Shown here in pieces: positions 1-5,635 of a stretch of DNA of 5,635 nt. This stretch comes from an uncultured Verrucomicrobia subdivision 3 bacterium. GTDB lineage: Bacteria; Verrucomicrobiota; Verrucomicrobiae; Limisphaerales; CAMLLE01. The notes under the pieces are model-generated. The model saw only the letters and a program-made list of their open reading frames with translations, was not told the origin of the DNA and did no database searches. The stretch spans positions 1 to 5,635 of the forward strand of contig CAMLLE010000237.1 in the NCBI GenBank assembly GCA_946480555.1, given 5' to 3'. Each line of letters starts with the position of its first letter. The first letter of the stretch is position 1. The position numbers and the translations under genes were made by a program.

Positions 1-731
1 GCGTTCGTTTCCTGCAATTGCCGGAACAACTCCGCCAGCACGTTGCCCTTGTCCGTGGCGCGTTCACGCAGGCGCTCCAGCGTGTCGAACGCGTGAATGG
101 AACCGCGGTGAATCACGCACACGCGATCCGAGAATCGCTCGGCGACATCGAGCAGTTGCGTGGAATAAAGAATGGTGCGCCCGCGATTCGCGGCGGTGCG
201 CGCGTGACGCTTGAACGCATCGATGCCGAGCGGATCCATGCCCGAGGCAAACGGCTCGTCCAGCAGCCAGAGATCACGGTCGGCCGCAATCATGGCCACG
301 AGCGCCGCCTTGTAGGATTGCCCGCGCGACAGTGAATGGACCGGCCGCAAGGCCAGCGGCAGCAGGTCGAACTCACGCAGCAGTTCGAGAACACGCTGCT
401 CCGCGCCGGGACCATCGGCTTCATACAGCCGCAGCGTGATCGCGATGTTGCGCAGCACGGGTTGATCGAAGAAATGGAACGGGAAATCCGGCAGCAAGTG
501 CATGCGGCGGCGCAGGTCCATTTGGTCGCGATTGAACTCTCGTTCGTCCAGATACACGGCCCCTTTGTCCGGCGCGGCAATTCCAGCAAGGCAACGAATC
601 AAGGTGGTTTTGCCGGCGCCGTTCGGGCCAAGCAGGCTTACGATTTGTCCTGGTTCGATCTCCAGTGAAAATGAATCCAGCGCCCGGATCGAACGGTAGG
701 ATTTGGTGACGCTGCGGAATTCGATTCGCAT
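1..731 (-). CDS. ABC transporter ATP-binding subunit, partial (3' end beyond left edge)
   Basis: This frame stays open for 243 codons from an ATG at 731-729 to the window edge without a stop, so the C-terminus is missing. It encodes an ABC ATPase that would hydrolyse ATP at the cytoplasmic face to drive a membrane permease. Visible motifs are Walker A GPNGAGKTT (residues 35-43), signature LSRGQ (134-138), Walker B DLWLLDEP (153-160) with Glu159 as catalytic base, and D-loop SGMD (163-166). The H-loop position carries Gln192 (YSTQLLD) instead of His, and the Q-loop position carries Asp82 (LLPDFP). The single domain and sequence style resemble ABC-2-type exporter ATPases, where the permease is usually encoded next door, here presumably off the left edge. 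The substrate cannot be told. An AGAGGG sequence abuts the ATG, unusually close for a ribosome site; in-frame GTG codons at 749-747 and 755-753 are alternative starts. Confidence 0.93.
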   Translation of the reverse strand, partial: MRIEFRSVTKSYRSIRALDSFSLEIEPGQIVSLLGPNGAGKTTLIRCLAGIAAPDKGAVYLDEREFNRDQMDLRRRMHLLPDFPFHFFDQPVLRNIAITLRLYEADGPGAEQRVLELLREFDLLPLALRPVHSLSRGQSYKAALVAMIAADRDLWLLDEPFASGMDPLGIDAFKRHARTAANRGRTILYSTQLLDVAERFSDRVCVIHRGSIHAFDTLERLRERATDKGNVLAELFRQLQETN

Positions 732-757
732 CCCTCTTGAGTTACTCACGCGCACGG

Positions 758-785
758 AGTGTAGGAATCCTGCTCGGGAGTGCAA
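758..785 (-). promoter_or_regulatory. Candidate sigma70-type promoter for the ABC ATPase gene
   Basis: Read on the minus strand, TTGCAC (785-780) is followed after 16 bp by TACACT (763-758). The -10 matches the consensus TATAAT at four of six positions, the -35 matches TTGACA at three of six. Transcription would begin near 751, giving a leader of about 20 nt before the ATG at 731, or a nearly leaderless message if one of the GTG codons is used. The site lies in the gap after the large beta-helix gene and would let the ABC gene be expressed independently. This is a pattern match only. Confidence 0.4.
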
Positions 786-873
786 TTCGACATTGGGTTG
801 AGGCGGGAACGATCGTGCCTAGCTCGGCATGCCACGAGCGGTCGCGATGGACGCCGGAGGCAGTGCGTTTACT

Positions 874-3800
874 TCAAGGCGCGTTGAAGGATCGGAGGCG
901 ATAGGCGCGGAATAAATCTGCCGGTTTGTCGAGGGTATGAAGAATTGGTCCGCCGAGAGCAGGCGCACTGAGATTCGTGAGAGTGGACCAGGGCGCGTCC
1001 AGGGCGGTCGTGGTTTGAAGTTCGTAAACCTTGCCGGTTTCGGAGAACCAACTGAAGCGCAGCTGGGTTGGCGAGAGTTCCCGATAAAACAATTCCAGAC
1101 CGAGGTTCTGGACAAATGGGCTGGTTCCGGCAATGAACTCCTCTCCGTCGAGATGCCGGTCGCCATCGGTGTCCGCGTTGTCTGGATCGGTCAGATAAGT
1201 GAGCACTTCCGCCTCGTCCGTGAGCGTGTCGAGATCTGTGTCGCGCAAGACTGAGCGCGGATCCGCCCACGAGCTGTTGCCAAAGGAATCGGTAACCCGA
1301 ATGGTCCACCAGGTCCGCGGATATGGCAGTTTCCGAAGCGGATCGGTTGGGCGCGACGGGCCTTCCCACGCGATGCGATCGGTGCGGCTGGCATCCGGAC
1401 CCACGAGGATTTCATATTTCACCGCGTGCAGGGCGGGCTGGCAGGTGAACACCATGCGCCGTTCTGAAACCATCGCTCCATTGGCTGGTCCCACCAGTTC
1501 CACCGCGCCAGGCAATCGTGCCGGGCGGCGTATCGAATCCATGCGAATCATGGTGTTCAGGGGAAAGACGAGGATGTTCAGCGGCCCCCAGCCGAAATGA
1601 AGTTCCGATGCCCTGGTGTCGATCTGAAAATTCCTTCCGGGTCCGACGAGCGAGAAAAACGCACCTGCGATCACGCCATTGTTGAACGTGTTCGTGCGAT
1701 AAGGATTGGTGAGCGTCCAGGAAGGAAAATACCAGGAGTTGGGCGTGCCATGATCGGCAGGCGGTGTGGGGAATTGCACGTTCAAAACTCCCGGACGGAA
1801 GCGGCCTGCGGACGAATAATAATTATCCACCCAGAACATTTTGCCCGGAATCTGGTTCGACCGCAGGTTGCTGATGTTGACGTCGTAATCCCGGCTGCAA
1901 CCGCTGTCGAGGAAGGTGATGCGGTTCACCAGATAGCGTGGATCCCGGTAGGTGATGTTGAATCGTTCGGCGACGTCGCACGCAGGCATGCAGCCGGTGC
2001 TGAACCCAATGGTTTGAATGCGCTGGCTGTAAACCGGCGCGACGGAGGAAAGCATCACAATGAGCTGGTCGCCGTAACCGAAGTAGCGCGGGTTGTTCGC
2101 CGGGCTTGTGGCGTCACGGCTGTAGGAGACGCTGAAAACGTTGGCGGCGCTGGACCAGGCGGAAGGGAATGACATGGAACCGCCCGTGTCGCAATTCCCG
2201 CCGCCAAACGCAACTATCGTTGGCCGATTCGTGTTGAAGGGCGGATTCAGCTGCGTGATTTGCACGTTGTTCCAGGCTGGAACGATGATGACCTTGGTGA
2301 GAGCTGGAGCGCTCGTGAGGCCCCCGGCGCTGACGACCAATTCAAATTCAAGTTCGCGCGGCGCGTTTGTTTGCATCATGCCAGTGACGACCGGTCTGGC
2401 GATGTTTGTGGCGGAGAGGGACGCTCTGGGTCCGCTCACCTGACGCCACGCATAGGTCAATGGCTCGCTGCCATTCGGCAGGAACGAGCGCGAACCATCG
2501 AGAACCACAGATGTTCTGCCGGCGTAACGAACTGGTCCGGCGTTCGCAATGGGCGGGACCGCGCCGAGATGAAACGTCACCCGCTCGGGGGCGCTGCTGC
2601 TGAACTGGTCCCTAACGACGAGTTGAAATTCGTAGGTGCCCGCGTTTGTGGGCTGAAACGTCGGCCGGGCGGAATGGGGATCAGACAAAGCGACCGCCGG
2701 CCCCTGCGTCTGCAGCCATTCGAACGCCAATGCCGCACCTTCAGGATCGAGCGAGTGTGTCCCGTCAAGCGTCAGCACCGCGGGAACGTTCACAAGATTC
2801 CGGCTGAAACCCGCACTGGCGATGGGCGGCAGATTGGTCACCAGAATTCGCACCGTGTCCGGAGCACTGCTTTGAACGCCGTCGTTGACGATCAGCTGAA
2901 ATTCATAAACGCCCAGGCCGCTAGGTGAAAAAATCGAAAAAGGACTGCTGGAAATCATGGTCGCAGGCGGGCCGGCAATCTGCGTCCACGCGAACGTAAG
3001 CGCGGTCCCGTCCGGATCGATCGAGGCAGAACCATCCAGCGCGATGCCGCCGCTCACCCAGTTTACCGTGCGATCCGCTCCAGCATTTGCGATGGGAGCG
3101 AAGTTGCGTTCGCCATTGAATTCGCTGGCTCCCATGTCCACGCGCAACGCAAACACGCGCGAGTTTCCCGCGATGTCCAGTTCGTTCGTGGAGCGCAATC
3201 CGGTGGGGTCTCCCGTATTGATGCATGGCGAATTGGTCTGCAGATGGAAATTGAATCCTGCGGCATCGACGAATCGCGGATCGGCGGAAATGTTTCCGTT
3301 CGTTCCGGCAGGATTCGTCGCGACGGCTTCATAGTTGGTCCCAACCAGCACGACGCGATACATGGGAATGCCATTCGGGACCCAGATGTTGTTGTTCTGA
3401 AACCAGGCGATGTCCTGTGCGAAGGTTGTGACACCCGCGGTTCCGCCGGAATGTGTAATGATATTGTTCGCCATTATCCCGACGGCGTCGGCGTAAATGC
3501 TTTCAGGCGCGTTCTCGACCAGCGTGTTGTTCAGGAATGCGCCGTCGTCCGACAAATAGGCGCCGCCTGCCGTTTGCGCGAAGTTTGTGTAAATCCAATT
3601 ATCCTGAATAACCGGCCGGCCCCCGACGGTCAGAATGGCGCCGCCCAGTTCAGCTGAATTGTTTCGCAGGATGTTGCGGACGATCCGCGGGCTGCTGTCC
3701 CAGCAGCCAATTGCACCGCCCAGCTTGTAAAGATTGGTCGGAACGGACGTGAGGTGGTTCTCCTCAAAGATGTTTCCAACGAGGCTCGGGCTGCTGCGAT

Positions 3801-4194
3801 AACAGAAAACGGCGCCGCCAATCAAATAGCCGGAATAGTGCGACCCGCGTCCGCCACGGATGGTGAATCCGGTCACCACAGTGTTTGTGGCCTGCCCATT
3901 CGTGATGGTGAGCACACTTCGCCGGCCGTCGCTTTGAATGATCGTGCTCTGAACGATGTTCGAATCCGCAGGGTTCATGCTGGTCAGGGTGACGTTGCGC
4001 GGCGGGAAGAGCAGCGATTCGCTGTAAGTGCCGGGTTGGACGCGGATGATGTCACCCGCGGCGCTGGAATTGAGTGCCGCCTGGATGTTTGCGTAATTCA
4101 ACGTTCCGCCATGCGGGACGAAACGTTCCGCGCCCGTGGCGATAACGGCGCAAAGCATCAGCAGTAGCGCAAAAGATCGGCATAGAAGTTTCAT
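874..4194 (-). CDS. Large exported protein: beta-helix, three PKD-like domains, hydrolase-like domain, calcium-binding repeats
   Basis: 1106 residues. A signal peptide (1 to about 22, probable cleavage after TGA) has no lipobox, so the protein should be exported. Domains in order: right-handed parallel beta-helix (about 28-300, opening with the typical NIQAALN...GDIIRVQPGTY pattern); a choice-of-anchor-Q-like end (about 300-360, ending VDMGASEF); three PKD/REJ-like domains (about 366-454, 456-543, 547-640), each with PIA.AG, LDG.xS and a later FELVV/YEFQL strand; a hydrolase-like domain (about 655-825); an Fn3-like region (about 893-984); aspartate repeats of the thrombospondin type 3 kind (985-1019, including DTDGDRHLDGEE); and a verrucomicrobial C-terminal module (1032-1103). 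The hydrolase region shows FGGG (663-666), GFSTG with Ser732, ITFLD with Asp763 and DHGTPNSWY with His815. The ATG at 4194 follows GAGGA by 6 nt. It sits 12 bp behind the PEP-CTERM gene, so the two are probably cotranscribed. The substrate is unknown. Binding plus ester or lipid hydrolysis is inference. Confidence 0.93.
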   Translation of the reverse strand: MKLLCRSFALLLMLCAVIATGAERFVPHGGTLNYANIQAALNSSAAGDIIRVQPGTYSESLLFPPRNVTLTSMNPADSNIVQSTIIQSDGRRSVLTITNGQATNTVVTGFTIRGGRGSHYSGYLIGGAVFCYRSSPSLVGNIFEENHLTSVPTNLYKLGGAIGCWDSSPRIVRNILRNNSAELGGAILTVGGRPVIQDNWIYTNFAQTAGGAYLSDDGAFLNNTLVENAPESIYADAVGIMANNIITHSGGTAGVTTFAQDIAWFQNNNIWVPNGIPMYRVVLVGTNYEAVATNPAGTNGNISADPRFVDAAGFNFHLQTNSPCINTGDPTGLRSTNELDIAGNSRVFALRVDMGASEFNGERNFAPIANAGADRTVNWVSGGIALDGSASIDPDGTALTFAWTQIAGPPATMISSSPFSIFSPSGLGVYEFQLIVNDGVQSSAPDTVRILVTNLPPIASAGFSRNLVNVPAVLTLDGTHSLDPEGAALAFEWLQTQGPAVALSDPHSARPTFQPTNAGTYEFQLVVRDQFSSSAPERVTFHLGAVPPIANAGPVRYAGRTSVVLDGSRSFLPNGSEPLTYAWRQVSGPRASLSATNIARPVVTGMMQTNAPRELEFELVVSAGGLTSAPALTKVIIVPAWNNVQITQLNPPFNTNRPTIVAFGGGNCDTGGSMSFPSAWSSAANVFSVSYSRDATSPANNPRYFGYGDQLIVMLSSVAPVYSQRIQTIGFSTGCMPACDVAERFNITYRDPRYLVNRITFLDSGCSRDYDVNISNLRSNQIPGKMFWVDNYYSSAGRFRPGVLNVQFPTPPADHGTPNSWYFPSWTLTNPYRTNTFNNGVIAGAFFSLVGPGRNFQIDTRASELHFGWGPLNILVFPLNTMIRMDSIRRPARLPGAVELVGPANGAMVSERRMVFTCQPALHAVKYEILVGPDASRTDRIAWEGPSRPTDPLRKLPYPRTWWTIRVTDSFGNSSWADPRSVLRDTDLDTLTDEAEVLTYLTDPDNADTDGDRHLDGEEFIAGTSPFVQNLGLELFYRELSPTQLRFSWFSETGKVYELQTTTALDAPWSTLTNLSAPALGGPILHTLDKPADLFRAYRLRSFNAP

Positions 4195-4206
4195 GGCAAT
4201 CCTCGA

Positions 4207-4911
4207 TCAAGCTTTCCGGCGAATACGCCCCGCGGCCAACAGCGCAATCGTCAACAGAGCGATTCCGGAAGGTTCGGGAATGATCACAGTGACGTTGTCC
4301 AACGCGGCGAACGTGTCCGGTGCGTCAGCCGCGCCACCGATCCACGGCAGCAGGGCAAAACCGATCGACTGCAGCGGCGCGCCATTCAGCGGATTCGACG
4401 CGACAGGGACTCCGTTCAGCGACACGGTCCAGGAGCCCGGAACGCGATCCAGCACCACTCCGAGCCGCACCACGGAGTCGTTGCTGAGCGAGCCGAGAAC
4501 CTGGCTGGCGAAGGGAGAGTTTTGGAAAGCGTAGATGCTGTTCAAGCCGCCGTGGAAATTGACGGTGTGCAATCCGCCTGCGTCGAACCGCACCATGAAC
4601 GCATCGTCCGAATCCACGAAGTTGTGCAGCAGGACATCGCAGAGCAGTTCGTATCGGGGCGAATCGATATTGACCGGCAGGGAAATTTGGGTGCTGCTGG
4701 CCACCGCCGGAAAGATCAGCGCACTGGTCAACGGCCCGGCGGAAGGTTGAACATTCGGAGCGCCTGTTAGCACGGCGTAGGAACCGGTTTCTGGTTCGGT
4801 AAAATCCAATTCATACAATGGCGTAGCCGCCGGCGCGAAAGACGGTGCGAGGGCCATGAGCAACGACAAAGGCAAAACCATTCCGCCGCGAAAGCGAGTC
4901 AGGATGTTCAT
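4207..4911 (-). CDS. Secreted PEP-CTERM sorting-domain protein
   Basis: 234 residues from the ATG at 4911-4909. The N-terminus is a signal peptide (charged MNILTRFRGG, hydrophobic 11-22, probable cleavage near PAA at 27-29). Residues 31-209 are rich in short beta strands (for example SWTVSLNGVPV and FAALDNVTVI), suggesting a LamG-like jellyroll or beta-sandwich; no catalytic residues are recognisable. The end is a classic PEP-CTERM: PEP at 212-214, a hydrophobic stretch 216-227, then the basic tail RIRRKA. In known systems this tail is recognised by exosortase, which removes it while the protein is passed to the cell surface or exopolysaccharide matrix; no exosortase is in the window. The frame extends back to a TTG at 4938, but GAGGAG at 4926-4921 supports the ATG at 4911, and the TTG overlaps the candidate promoter. 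It is the first gene of a probable two-gene operon with the large beta-helix protein. Confidence 0.9.
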   Translation of the reverse strand: MNILTRFRGGMVLPLSLLMALAPSFAPAATPLYELDFTEPETGSYAVLTGAPNVQPSAGPLTSALIFPAVASSTQISLPVNIDSPRYELLCDVLLHNFVDSDDAFMVRFDAGGLHTVNFHGGLNSIYAFQNSPFASQVLGSLSNDSVVRLGVVLDRVPGSWTVSLNGVPVASNPLNGAPLQSIGFALLPWIGGAADAPDTFAALDNVTVIIPEPSGIALLTIALLAAGRIRRKA

Positions 4912-4920
4912 CAGGGTTCT

Positions 4921-4926
4921 CTCCTC
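4921..4926 (-). promoter_or_regulatory. Ribosome binding site deciding the PEP-CTERM gene start
   Basis: GAGGAG on the minus strand, 9 nt before the ATG at 4911. It favours that ATG over the in-frame TTG at 4938, which would put nine extra residues, two of them acidic, in front of the signal peptide. Confidence 0.7.
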
Positions 4927-4937
4927 AAATCGCGCCA

Positions 4938-4965
4938 ACCCTAGGACGCTGCGTCAGGCGGTCAA
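4938..4965 (-). promoter_or_regulatory. Candidate sigma70-type promoter for the PEP-CTERM/beta-helix operon
   Basis: On the minus strand TTGACC (4965-4960) matches five of six -35 consensus positions. After 16 bp comes TAGGGT (4943-4938), which keeps only the T, A and final T of the -10 consensus. Transcription would start near 4931, leaving a leader of about 20 nt that carries the GAGGAG ribosome site before the ATG at 4911. The good -35, the position and the short leader support it; the weak -10 is the main doubt. Confidence 0.45.
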
Positions 4966-5029
4966 GGCCAAAGTCGGACGGATGCCCGGCAAGGGCGTGA
5001 TCGAGAATGGATGATGGTCGGTCACCTTC

Positions 5030-5080
5030 TCGTCCTCGTCGTCGTCCTCGAACACCCAAAACAACGGACGACGAGGACGA
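5030..5080. repeat. 14-bp perfect inverted repeat of GTCCTC/GAGGAC motifs
   Basis: The left arm, 5030-5043, is the exact reverse complement of the right arm, 5067-5080, with a 23-nt spacer. The left side also contains TCGTCCTCG twice (5030-5038 and 5042-5050) separated by TCG, so the right arm could pair with either copy, giving alternative hairpins. It lies between two same-strand genes, about 177 bp beyond the hemL stop and about 65 bp upstream of the candidate -35 of the next operon. It could be an extragenic REP-like or miniature mobile element, or it could act as a transcription barrier. No U tract follows the stem on the minus strand, which argues against a standard intrinsic terminator. 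Confidence 0.75.
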
Positions 5081-5211
5081 TTGCTAATCGCAATTCAAGA
5101 ACGCGCTGTTCGTCAAACGCGAGCAGACGTTCAATCGGACCTTGCCGATGGGATTGGGTGAATATCGATCTCGAACCGGAATGATCGCCGCCGAGCCACT
5201 GTGCCGGCTCT

Positions 5212-5230
5212 GCAAGGGAACGCGCCTTGC
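5212..5230 (-). terminator. Weak hairpin downstream of hemL, possible terminator
   Basis: GCAAGG (5212-5217) and CCTTGC (5225-5230) form a perfect 6-bp stem with a 7-nt loop, starting about 27 nt beyond the hemL stop codon. A second 5-bp stem, GAGCC/GGCTC (5193-5197 with 5206-5210), follows at once. There is no T run after either stem on the minus strand, so intrinsic termination here is only a possibility. Confidence 0.25.
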
Positions 5231-5256
5231 GGTGCCGTCGGGAACTCCGCCTCCGG

Positions 5257-5635
5257 TCACAAGGATTTCATCACCTTCGCCGCCGCGCGAACGGTTTTCT
5301 CGATGTCGGCGCCAGTGTGCGCCGTGGAAAGAAAGCCCGCTTCGAATTGCGACGGCGCGAGGTAAACGCCCTCCTCCAGCATGCCGTGAAAGAATTTCTT
5401 GAAGCGTTCGCGGTCGCTTTTCATCGCTTCGGCCAGATTCCAGACCGGCTCGCTGGTGAAATAGCCGCAGAACATGGATCCGCAGACATTGAATTGAACT
5501 GGGATTCCTGCGGACTTGGCGGCGTCCTTCATTCCCGCTTCCAGCTGTTCGCTCAATTCCTCGAGCTTGCAGTACGCGCCGCTGGCTTGCAGCTCATCCA
5601 GCGCGGCGATCCCGGCCGCCATTGCCAGAGGATTT
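5257..5635 (-). CDS. hemL: Glutamate-1-semialdehyde 2,1-aminomutase, C-terminal part (5' end beyond right edge)
   Basis: The last 125 residues and the TGA stop (5259-5257) are present; the in-frame sequence enters from the right edge as NPLAMAAG, an internal family motif, so the ATG at 5622 is not the true start. HemL is a cytoplasmic PLP enzyme that converts glutamate-1-semialdehyde to 5-aminolevulinate, the entry to heme and other tetrapyrroles in the C5 pathway. Recognition rests on GSMFCGYFT (fragment residues 52-60), the RFKKFFHGML segment (77-86), EGVYLAPSQFEAGF (88-101) and STAHT (103-107), which align position by position with the C-terminal end of known HemL. The PLP-binding lysine and cofactor loops lie outside the window. 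Known HemL proteins are about 430 residues, so roughly 70% is missing. No damage is visible in the part seen. The next gene starts 345 bp away, so cotranscription with it is unlikely. Confidence 0.95.
   Translation of the reverse strand, partial: NPLAMAAGIAALDELQASGAYCKLEELSEQLEAGMKDAAKSAGIPVQFNVCGSMFCGYFTSEPVWNLAEAMKSDRERFKKFFHGMLEEGVYLAPSQFEAGFLSTAHTGADIEKTVRAAAKVMKSL

Larger units (their letters stand above)
4966..5256. other. Non-coding stretch between hemL and the PEP-CTERM operon
   Basis: No convincing gene is present. It holds the GAGGAC-type inverted repeat (5030-5080), a small ATTGC/GCAAT dyad directly beside it (5080-5084 with 5090-5094), and the hairpins described after hemL. The plus-strand frame after the TAA at 5085-5087 stays open through 5256 and runs antisense into hemL. 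Its product resembles no family I recognise and has no ribosome site, so I do not call it a gene. Confidence 0.6.

Noticed and set aside
822..839. GCTCG/CGAGC hairpin after the large gene as a terminator
   Set aside because: The stem has only 5 bp with an 8-nt loop and no T run follows on the minus strand, so it is within what chance would give in GC-rich DNA.
869..1369. Minus-strand open frame of 166 codons in another frame of the large gene
   Set aside because: It lies inside the aspartate-repeat and C-terminal module coding region of the 1106-residue protein, which has clear domains; the alternative product has none.
1597..2172. Plus-strand open frame of 191 codons opposite the large beta-helix gene
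   Set aside because: It is fully antisense to a strongly supported secreted protein, and its product is rich in Arg, Gly, Ala and Val with no recognisable motif, as expected from the reverse strand of GC-rich coding DNA.
2260..2928. Plus-strand open frame of 222 codons opposite the PKD domains
   Set aside because: It is antisense to the three PKD repeats, has an Arg-rich product without any domain, and overlaps other equally unconvincing frames on the same strand.
4181..4194. Lipoprotein signal in the large exported protein because of Cys5 and Cys15
   Set aside because: Neither cysteine follows a lipobox at the end of the hydrophobic segment; LMLC lacks the small residues needed, and a normal signal-peptidase site (ATGA before ER) is present.
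4984..4996. GCCC/GGGC hairpin upstream of the PEP-CTERM operon promoter as an operator
   Set aside because: A 4-bp stem is too short to support a binding site or structured RNA.
5142..5402. Plus-strand open frame of 86 codons running from the intergenic gap into hemL
   Set aside because: More than half of it is antisense to hemL, there is no ribosome site, and the product matches no family I recognise. A decayed gene remnant in the gap part cannot be fully excluded.

Overview
The window looks like part of a Verrucomicrobiota chromosome, most likely from the Pedosphaera/Limisphaerales side. Three things suggest this: moderately high GC, a short secreted protein with a PEP-CTERM tail, and a very large exported protein whose C-terminal module has the 'GKVYELQTTT...W...FRAYRLR' pattern common in that phylum. 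This assignment is inference from protein style; no rRNA or other marker is present.

All four supportable genes lie on the minus strand and are read from high to low coordinates. (1) 5635-5257 is the C-terminal part of hemL (glutamate-1-semialdehyde aminomutase), cut by the right edge. (2) 5256-4912 is a 345-bp non-coding gap. It holds a candidate hairpin after hemL, a 14-bp inverted repeat rich in GAGGAC/GTCCTC, and a candidate promoter. (3) 4911-4207 is a 234-residue secreted PEP-CTERM protein. (4) 4194-874, only 12 bp further on, is a 1106-residue exported multidomain protein: parallel beta-helix, three PKD-like domains, a hydrolase-like domain with an apparent Ser-Asp-His triad, an Fn3-like region, calcium-binding aspartate repeats and a verrucomicrobial C-terminal module. 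(5) 873-732 is a 142-bp gap with a candidate promoter. (6) 731-1 is the ATPase subunit of an ABC transporter, open through the left edge with no stop codon.

Genes 3 and 4 almost certainly form one transcript and look like an envelope or extracellular pair: a small sortable beta-sandwich protein and a large secreted, possibly ester-cleaving, adhesive protein. hemL (tetrapyrrole synthesis) and the ABC ATPase look like unrelated flanking genes with their own transcription. I see no RNA gene, insertion sequence, CRISPR array or phage gene. The most noteworthy item is the apparent alpha/beta-hydrolase domain hidden inside the large beta-helix/PKD protein.
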